From: an uncultured Collinsella sp.
Lineage (GTDB): Bacteria; Actinomycetota; Coriobacteriia; Coriobacteriales; Coriobacteriaceae
DNA length: 11,790 bases
Assembly (NCBI GenBank): GCA_900551555.1
Contig: URWC01000047.1
Coordinates: forward strand, 1 to 11,790
Direction of reading: 5' to 3'
The notes under the pieces are model-generated. The model worked only from the letters and a program-made list of their open reading frames with translations, made no database searches and was not told where the DNA came from. The translations under genes and the position numbers were made by a program. The first letter of the stretch is position 1. Each line of letters starts with the position of its first letter. Positions 6,423 to 11,790 of this stretch are shown here, piece by piece.

Positions 6423-8063
6423 ATGATCGAAATCACCCAAGTCAACGCGTCGCTCGATGAAGCCAGCGATGAAAATGCCTGCCTCATTGTCGGCAAGCGA
6501 GTCGCCAAGCGCGTCCTACGTTGCAAGGACTCCGAGATCAAGTCCATCGTGCTCCATCGCAAGTCAATCGATGCTCGCAAAAAACGAGACGTCCATTTTA
6601 TCCTGAGCTTTCGTGTTGAGCTGACCAGTCCCCACCTCGAGCGAGAAGCGGTCGACAGCGTTTCCGAGCGTGACCGCTCGCGCGTACGCGCGATAGAAGA
6701 CGATGGGTCTTCATTCCCCACCCCCGTCTCCGACGCACCTCAAGAACGCCCTGTCGTTGTCGGCGCCGGATGCGCTGGCCTTTTCGCTGCGCTAACGCTC
6801 GCCGAAGCAGGTCTTAAGCCCTTGCTCATCGAGCGCGGCGACCCGGCATTTCGCCGCTCGCATGCGATCGACCTCTTTCTAAAGGAGCGCATCCTCGACC
6901 CCGAGAGCAATATCCAGTTTGGCCTGGGCGGCGCGGGGACCTTCTCGGACGGCAAGCTCAATACGGGAACAAAAAATCCCGCCCATCGCCTTATCCTCGA
7001 AACCTTCGTCGAGGCGGGCGCGCCCCGCGATATTCTGTGGGATGCCAAGCCGCACATTGGCTCCGACATCCTTCCCACGGTTGTCACCGCTATATCCCAG
7101 CGCATCGAGCAGCTCGGAGGTGTCGTCCGTTATCGAACAAAGCTCGTCGACATTCACATCGACGCGTCTGGCGCCATTACCGGTATTGATGTCCAATCGT
7201 CCCAAGACGCCGCTTGCGAGCCAATCGAGACAAAGCACCTCATCCTCGCCTGCGGGCATTCTGCTCGCGATATTTTTGAGCTCCTTAAGGACCACAACGT
7301 GGCCCTCGCACAAAAGACCTTTGCCATGGGCGTTCGCATCGAGCATCCGCAACGCGACATCGACCGAGCCCAATATGGAGCCTCGGCGGGACATCCTGCC
7401 CTCGGAGCAGCCCCCTACAAGCTCGTCGCCCATCTTCCCAACGGCCGCAGCGTGTTCTCGTTTTGCATGTGCCCCGGCGGGCAGGTTGTCGCCGCCTCTT
7501 CCGAGCAGGGCCACCTATGCGTCAACGGCGCCAGCCTCAATGCCCGAGACGGACGCAACGCAAACGCCGCCCTGCTCGTTAACGTCACGCCTGAGGACCT
7601 TCCCAACGATGACCCGCTCGCCGGCATCGATCTCCAGCGCGCCTGCGAGGCGGCCGCCTATCGCCTAGGCGGTTCCAACTGGAACGCACCGGCACAGCTC
7701 GTCGGAGATTTCCTCGCAGGACGCGCCAGCAAGGCGCCCGGAAAGGTAAAGCCCACCTATCCGCTCGGTGTGACCTGGACGGCAATTGACGAAGCCCTGC
7801 CGCAGCATATCGTCGAGTCGCTCCGCCTGGGACTTCCCCTACTCGGAAAAAAGCTACGAGGCTACGACCGCCCCGATGCCGTTCTTACCGGCGTGGAGAC
7901 TCGTTCAAGCTCACCGGTTACCGTCACCCGAGACCGAACGTGCCATGCCGTGTCGACCCCGGGCCTCTACCCTTGCGGTGAGGGAGCTGGATATGCCGGC
8001 GGCATCATGAGCGCGGCCACCGACGGCATTCGTTGTGCCGAAGCCCTGATCGCAGACCTCTAG
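6423..8063 (+). CDS. COG2509-type FAD-dependent dehydrogenase of unknown substrate
   Basis: A 546-residue flavoprotein resembling the COG2509 'uncharacterised FAD-dependent dehydrogenase' family. ATG 6423 has AAGGAG (6411-6416) six bases upstream. The N-terminal ~100 residues form the small domain typical of this family, with RKSIDARKK followed by a beta strand. A linker leads to the FAD-binding motif VVGAGCAG (GxGxxG at residues 114-119; the usual proline of GPAG is cysteine here). Next come the family signature QFGLGGAGTFSDGKL (FGEGG is more usual) and the C-terminal GEGAGYAGGIMSAATDG (from residue 519). No Fe-S cysteine motif or membrane segment is seen, so it should be a soluble cytosolic enzyme. 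It has no sequence link to the flavoprotein before it beyond the Rossmann fold. It is probably its own transcription unit, set off by the hairpins at 6373 and 8091. The function is not known. Confidence 0.9.
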   Translation: MIEITQVNASLDEASDENACLIVGKRVAKRVLRCKDSEIKSIVLHRKSIDARKKRDVHFILSFRVELTSPHLEREAVDSVSERDRSRVRAIEDDGSSFPTPVSDAPQERPVVVGAGCAGLFAALTLAEAGLKPLLIERGDPAFRRSHAIDLFLKERILDPESNIQFGLGGAGTFSDGKLNTGTKNPAHRLILETFVEAGAPRDILWDAKPHIGSDILPTVVTAISQRIEQLGGVVRYRTKLVDIHIDASGAITGIDVQSSQDAACEPIETKHLILACGHSARDIFELLKDHNVALAQKTFAMGVRIEHPQRDIDRAQYGASAGHPALGAAPYKLVAHLPNGRSVFSFCMCPGGQVVAASSEQGHLCVNGASLNARDGRNANAALLVNVTPEDLPNDDPLAGIDLQRACEAAAYRLGGSNWNAPAQLVGDFLAGRASKAPGKVKPTYPLGVTWTAIDEALPQHIVESLRLGLPLLGKKLRGYDRPDAVLTGVETRSSSPVTVTRDRTCHAVSTPGLYPCGEGAGYAGGIMSAATDGIRCAEALIADL

Positions 8064-8090
8064 CGCACGAATTCCAGCACGCAAAAGACA

Positions 8091-8127
8091 CAGGCCCCGA
8101 GCTCCACAGGGAACTCGGGGCCTGTTC
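8091..8127. terminator. Bidirectional terminator between convergent genes
   Basis: CAGGCCCCGAG (8091-8101) and CTCGGGGCCTG (8114-8124) pair perfectly over 11 bp, with further TCC/GGA pairing inside. The hairpin is followed by TT on the plus strand and by TGTCTTTTGC when read on the minus strand. It lies 4 bp past the uvrB stop codon and 27 bp past the stop of the plus-strand dehydrogenase. It therefore probably serves both genes, more strongly the minus strand. Confidence 0.85.
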
Positions 8128-8128
8128 G

Positions 8129-10369
8129 CTATTTCTTAAACCGTGCACCCTGGCGTTTTCTGCCCGATGCGAACGTGGAACCCTTGCGAGCCTGCGAACG
8201 TAAGCGCTCGATCGTCTCGTCCTCAGACGCACCCTCGAGCATCGCCCGAATCTGAACGACGGCATCGCGCAGGCGCGCCGCCTCCTCAAAGTCCATGGCG
8301 GCAGAAGCGTTGCGCATATCCTCTTCCATGGTTTCGACGATTCGCACAAGCTCGTCATGCGGCAGTTCTTCCAACTGCTCCGCAAGTGTCTGCTCGGGTG
8401 CCACCGTTTCCGGCACGCCTCCCTCGCCCGACTCATCGGGCGTATAGAATGCGCCATGGCCAAGGGAGTCGCCCTTCGAGCGCCCCTTGGAACCCACGGT
8501 TTTTTCGGCTTCGGCAATAAAACTTGAGATGTCGTTGATGGCTTTGCGCACCGTCTTGGGCACAATGCCATGCTCTTCGTTATATGCCATCTGAATCTCG
8601 CGGCGGCGCCGCGTCTCCTCGATGGCCTCTTTCATCGAATCGGTCACAACGTCCGCATACATGATGACTTCGCCATCGGCGTTACGGGCCGCGCGGCCAA
8701 TCGTCTGAATCAGCGAACGGCGGTTGCGCAAGAAGCCTTCCTTATCGGCATCGAGAATTGCCACCAGTGAGACCTCGGGAAGATCCAAGCCCTCGCGAAG
8801 CAGGTTGATGCCAACGAGAACATCGATCTTGCCCTCGCGCAGCGTTCGCAGGATCTCGACACGGTCCATTGTCGCCGTATCAGAATGCATGTAATTGACC
8901 TTAATGCCCGCATCAAGCAGATGGTCGGTCAGGTCCTCGGCCATGCGCTTGGTCAACGTGGTCACCAGCACGCGCTCCTTGCGGGCAACGCGCTCGCGAA
9001 TCTCGTCCTCAAGATCGTCAATCTGACCGCGAACCGGACGCACATCGATCTTGGGATCGAGCAGACCGGTCGGACGAATAATCTGCTCAACGTCGTTCTG
9101 GCTAACCCGCAGCTCGTAATCGCCCGGCGTGGCCGAAACATAGATAAACTGGGGTATCCTTGCCTCAAACTCATCGAAACGAAGCGGGCGGTTATCGAGC
9201 GCCGAGGGCAGGCGAAAACCGTGTTCCACCAGCGTCACCTTACGCGAGCGATCACCTTCGTGCATGCCGCGAATCTGCGGCACCGTCACATGGCTCTCAT
9301 CGATGATACAGAGCATATCCTTGGGAAAGTAATCGATTAGGGTAAACGGCGGCTCACCCGGCTTGCGACCGTCCAGATGACGCGAGTAGTTCTCGATGCC
9401 GTTGCAAAAGCCCATCGTCTCGAGCATCTCAAGATCATAATCGGTGCGCTGCTGCAGACGCTGCGCCTCGAGCAACTTGTCGGTCGCCTTGAGCTCCGCC
9501 ACGCGCTTCTCGCACTCTTCGCTGATCGATTTCAGAGCCGCCTTGACCTTCGGCTTCTCGGTCACGTAGTGTGATGCCGGCCATACGGGAATGGCCTCGT
9601 ACTCACGAAGCATCTCGCCGGTGACCTCATCGATCTCGGCAATCAGCTCGACCTCGTCGCCAAAGAACTCAAACCGCAACGGATGCTCGGCATAAGGCGG
9701 ATACACGTCGACAACATCGCCGCGCACGCGGAACGTGCCGCGTGCCAGGTCATAGTCATTGCGATCATATTGAATATCGATAAGTGCATGGATAAAGTCA
9801 TCGCGCTCGAGCGGAACCTTCTTGTCGACGTTTGGAGCTAGGCCGGCATAGTCCTCTGGAGAGCCGATGCCATAGATACACGAGACTGATGCGACGACGA
9901 TCACATCGCGTCGAGAGAGCAGTGACGCGGTCGCCTGATGGCGCAGCATCTCGACCTCTTCGTTAATCGAGGAGTCTTTCTCGATATATGTATCGCTTTG
10001 CGGCACATACGCCTCGGGCTGATAGTAGTCGTAGTACGAGACGAAGTAGACCACAGCGTTATTGGGAAAGAACTCTTTGAGCTCGCTCGCAAGCTGAGCG
10101 GCGAGCGTTTTATTCGGAGCCATGACCAGCGTCGGCTTTCCCAGGGCCTCAATAGTCTTTGCCATCGTGAAGGTCTTGCCCGAACCAGTCACGCCCAGCA
10201 AAACCTGATAGCGGTCTCCGTCCCTCACGCCCTGCACAAGCGACTCAATGGCCTTAGGCTGGGAACCGGCAGGCTCATAGGGAGACACGACCTTAAACGG
10301 CACGTCAGAGCCTTCAACGCCAAAGCGCTTAAGTTCACCACCAACGCGTTCTACTTCAAATTCCGCCAT
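8129..10369 (-). CDS. uvrB: UvrB, excinuclease ABC subunit B
   Basis: UvrB is the DNA-damage-verifying helicase-like subunit that receives the lesion from UvrA and recruits UvrC. ATG 10369 has TTAGGAG upstream. The protein is 746 residues, somewhat longer than the common 660-700. Seen are VVSPYEPAGSQPKAI (usually GDQP), Walker A GVTGSGKT (59-66), the beta-hairpin YYDYYQPEAYVPQSDTYIE (112-130) that clamps DNA, the helicase motif DESH (357-360), the late helicase motif IGRAARN, and a C-terminal UVR domain (about 672-707) for UvrC contact. The extra length comes from about 24 residues before the first motif, a Gly/Ser-rich linker before the UVR domain and a basic tail ending RFKK. It is the last gene of the coaE-transglycosylase-uvrB set. 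No SOS box was found within the 51 bp in front of it. Confidence 0.98.
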   Translation of the reverse strand: MAEFEVERVGGELKRFGVEGSDVPFKVVSPYEPAGSQPKAIESLVQGVRDGDRYQVLLGVTGSGKTFTMAKTIEALGKPTLVMAPNKTLAAQLASELKEFFPNNAVVYFVSYYDYYQPEAYVPQSDTYIEKDSSINEEVEMLRHQATASLLSRRDVIVVASVSCIYGIGSPEDYAGLAPNVDKKVPLERDDFIHALIDIQYDRNDYDLARGTFRVRGDVVDVYPPYAEHPLRFEFFGDEVELIAEIDEVTGEMLREYEAIPVWPASHYVTEKPKVKAALKSISEECEKRVAELKATDKLLEAQRLQQRTDYDLEMLETMGFCNGIENYSRHLDGRKPGEPPFTLIDYFPKDMLCIIDESHVTVPQIRGMHEGDRSRKVTLVEHGFRLPSALDNRPLRFDEFEARIPQFIYVSATPGDYELRVSQNDVEQIIRPTGLLDPKIDVRPVRGQIDDLEDEIRERVARKERVLVTTLTKRMAEDLTDHLLDAGIKVNYMHSDTATMDRVEILRTLREGKIDVLVGINLLREGLDLPEVSLVAILDADKEGFLRNRRSLIQTIGRAARNADGEVIMYADVVTDSMKEAIEETRRRREIQMAYNEEHGIVPKTVRKAINDISSFIAEAEKTVGSKGRSKGDSLGHGAFYTPDESGEGGVPETVAPEQTLAEQLEELPHDELVRIVETMEEDMRNASAAMDFEEAARLRDAVVQIRAMLEGASEDETIERLRSQARKGSTFASGRKRQGARFKK

Positions 10370-10394
10370 GGATACTCCTAACTCATATATCTGC

Positions 10395-10400
10395 AGTATA
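10395..10400 (-). promoter_or_regulatory. Possible internal -10 element for uvrB
   Basis: On the minus strand TATACT matches the -10 consensus at 5 of 6 positions, 25 bp before the uvrB start. No recognisable -35 was found, so uvrB may rely mainly on read-through from coaE. Confidence 0.25.
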
Positions 10401-10420
10401 CGCAGGCGGCAGGCATAGTC

Positions 10421-11002
10421 CTATACGAACCGATCGGGATAGAGGGTCTTGTAGCGAACCCAGGCATTATTGACACGAATCAGATACGCCTGCGTCTCGG
10501 GAAAGGTGATTGCATTATGAAGCGACGTACTCTGCTGCGCCCATCCGTCGACATTGCCCATGCCGGCGTTATAGGCGGCAATGGCACTGTCAGTCGACCC
10601 GTTAAAATACGCTAGAAGATACGAGAGATACGCACAGCCAAACTCGATATTCGTAGCCGGATCGTTAAGGTTGTCGGCCGAATACTCGCCACCGTCGACA
10701 AGGCCCTTGGCGATCATATCCTGGGCAGTCTCGGGCATCAGCTGCATCAATCCCTGAGCACCCTGATTCGACTCGGCCTCGGGATCCCAATTCGATTCAG
10801 ACTTAATGACAGCGCACACCAGATACGGATCCAGATTATGCGAAATACTGGATTGCTTTACATACGCCTCGTAGTCAATCGGATACAGTGGCTTAAAGAA
10901 AGCGGCAGGAGCATACGAGTAAACGAATGAGATAAGGCCGAAGGCAAAAACGGCAGCCAGCGGTATAAGGCGATACCACGTAAGGAAACGTGTCTTAGGC
11001 AT
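10421..11002 (-). CDS. Membrane-anchored lytic transglycosylase (SLT domain)
   Basis: A 193-residue murein lytic transglycosylase, an enzyme that cleaves the MurNAc-GlcNAc bond of peptidoglycan to give 1,6-anhydro ends. An N-terminal hydrophobic segment (about residues 11-30) should act as an uncleaved anchor or signal peptide. The SLT domain follows: catalytic E69 in VIKSESNWDPEAES, then GAQGLMQLMPETA (81-93), and AIAAYNAG near residue 150. No other domain is present, so this is a minimal SLT enzyme. ATG 11002 lies inside the end of coaE (8-bp overlap), with AAGGAGG in the coaE coding sequence as its ribosome site, which implies translational coupling. An SLT gene after coaE is also known from Clostridia. 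uvrB begins 51 bp downstream. Confidence 0.93.
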   Translation of the reverse strand: MPKTRFLTWYRLIPLAAVFAFGLISFVYSYAPAAFFKPLYPIDYEAYVKQSSISHNLDPYLVCAVIKSESNWDPEAESNQGAQGLMQLMPETAQDMIAKGLVDGGEYSADNLNDPATNIEFGCAYLSYLLAYFNGSTDSAIAAYNAGMGNVDGWAQQSTSLHNAITFPETQAYLIRVNNAWVRYKTLYPDRFV

Positions 11003-11636
11003 CGGCCTCCTCCTTATCCACTACATCCCCGAACCCATGGCGCGAAAGCCATGCGTCCAGTTGTTCAAAGAGCGAGTTATCGTCTGCCGCATTGTCAATC
11101 ACAGTTGTAGCGAGATTGCACAGCACAGACTCTTCGGGCTGGCAAGCAGAACGGGCATCGAAATCAGATGGCTCCATGCCACGTTGAATAGCGCGCTCGC
11201 GACGAACTGACAAAGGGGCGCTGATGACCAAAATTTCATCAGCCAAGCCAAATGCATCCTCAAAACCAGTCGGAGCAGAAACCTCGACCACCGCAAAGGG
11301 GTAACGGGGAGATGAAACCGTACAACAAACCGGATCGAGAATCCTCAGCGAAAGCTGTTCAATCAGAACGGGATGCACGATGCCATTGAGTCGTGCGACC
11401 GAATCAGGAGAAGCGAAAGCTCGAGAAGCGAGGATGCTGCGGCGAATACCGCCTTCCTCATCCAAAATATCCCAACCGAATTCATCCGCGAGAGTATTGA
11501 CGATATCAGAGCCCGGCACATACAGAGATTTTGCAAGCTCATCCAGATCGATAAGCATAGCGCCACGAGATTCGAAATAGCGGCAGGCAGTCGACTTACC
11601 CGAAGCAATATTGCCCAAGACAAATACGGTAAACAT
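10995..11636 (-). CDS. coaE: Dephospho-CoA kinase
   Basis: CoaE phosphorylates the ribose 3'-hydroxyl of dephospho-CoA, the last step of coenzyme A synthesis. The 213 residues fit the family (about 200). Seen are the P-loop GNIASGKST (8-16; GGIGSGKS is usual), LIDLDELAKSLYVPGS (usually DAD), GGIRRSILASRAF, LNGIVHPVLIEQL, the lid-region arginines VRRERAIQRG, and a closing VIDNAADD. Substitutions in the P-loop and the DAD motif make it a somewhat divergent member, but no essential lysine or serine is lost. ATG 11636 was chosen over TTG 11639 because GGGAGGG then sits about five bases away. It overlaps the next gene by 8 bp. The closeness of coaE to uvrB is also seen in Mycobacterium tuberculosis. 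Confidence 0.92.
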   Translation of the reverse strand: MFTVFVLGNIASGKSTACRYFESRGAMLIDLDELAKSLYVPGSDIVNTLADEFGWDILDEEGGIRRSILASRAFASPDSVARLNGIVHPVLIEQLSLRILDPVCCTVSSPRYPFAVVEVSAPTGFEDAFGLADEILVISAPLSVRRERAIQRGMEPSDFDARSACQPEESVLCNLATTVIDNAADDNSLFEQLDAWLSRHGFGDVVDKEEADA

Positions 11637-11664
11637 CAAGCCCTCCCTAACGCCAATGCGAGTA

Positions 11665-11695
11665 ATTATCGCTCAAATACACTAGAAGAACTCAA
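11665..11695 (-). promoter_or_regulatory. Candidate promoter of the coaE operon
   Basis: On the minus strand a -35-like TTGAGT (11690-11695) and a -10-like GATAAT (11665-11670) are 19 bp apart, a wide spacing. The -10 lies in an imperfect palindrome GCGA-G-TAATTA-TCGC (11659-11673). It is 29 bp before the coaE start. This is the best pair in the leader, but not strong. Confidence 0.35.
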
Positions 11696-11762
11696 AATAC
11701 AGCCAAACAGTAAGAGCGAATACGGGGGAGCTAGGCCCCAAAGTACAACGTGTATATAACGC

Positions 11763-11790
11763 AAAAAAGGGGGAGGCCGCGAGGCCTCCC
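11763..11790 (-). terminator. Intrinsic terminator of an upstream minus-strand gene
   Basis: GGGAGGCC (11771-11778) pairs with GGCCTCCC (11783-11790) around a GCGA loop, a GNRA-type tetraloop on the plus strand. Read on the minus strand the stem is followed by CCTTTTTT, the classical terminator form. It implies a minus-strand gene just beyond the window, and that coaE starts a new transcript. Confidence 0.8.

Noticed and set aside
10421..10440. Half SOS site CGAAC near the uvrB leader
   Set aside because: The second half-site is absent (CGGGA instead of GTTCG), and the sequence belongs to the end of the transglycosylase gene.

Overview
The window looks like chromosomal DNA of a high-GC Gram-positive bacterium, most likely a gut Coriobacteriia member such as Collinsella. 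The reasons are by-eye GC of about 55-60%, strong AAGGAG-type ribosome binding sites, an LTA-synthase-like enzyme, an actinobacterial-style coaE/uvrB neighbourhood and a Gram-positive-type SOS box. The genus is an inference from overall character; no search was run. It is mostly an ordinary housekeeping and cell-envelope region with one clear anomaly at the left edge.

Left part (1-1747, minus strand): the N-terminal 573 codons of uvrA, with a first complete ABC ATPase module. Homology stops abruptly after the conserved GPGAG at about position 29. The remaining 28 bases are AT-rich and form an imperfect dyad with the last uvrA codon. This may be the edge of an inserted mobile element or an assembly junction. 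A near-consensus SOS (LexA) box lies about 60 bp upstream of the uvrA start.

Middle part (1941-8063, plus strand): a polytopic LTA-synthase/phosphoglycerol-transferase-like membrane enzyme. It is followed, from its own probable promoter, by an Mrp/ApbC-type Fe-S cluster carrier ATPase that abuts an HI0933/BaiN-family flavoprotein with no spacer. A hairpin with a T-rich tail sits directly after a perfect TATAAT. Then comes a second, unrelated FAD-dependent dehydrogenase of the COG2509 type. A strong hairpin at 8091-8124 ends transcription from both sides.

Right part (8129-11636, minus strand): coaE, a small membrane-anchored lytic transglycosylase and uvrB, transcribed in that order. coaE and the transglycosylase overlap by 8 bp, and uvrB follows after 51 bp. 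Proximity of coaE and uvrB is also known from mycobacteria. A minus-strand terminator at the right edge separates this operon from whatever lies upstream.

Functionally, uvrA and uvrB are two of the three UvrABC excision-repair components. The LTA-synthase-like protein and the transglycosylase act on the cell envelope. Mrp and the two flavoproteins belong to cofactor and redox metabolism. No tRNA, rRNA, CRISPR array or complete insertion sequence was seen. No gene-free stretch reaches 300 bases; the longest are 1748-1940 (193 bp) and 11637-11790 (154 bp).
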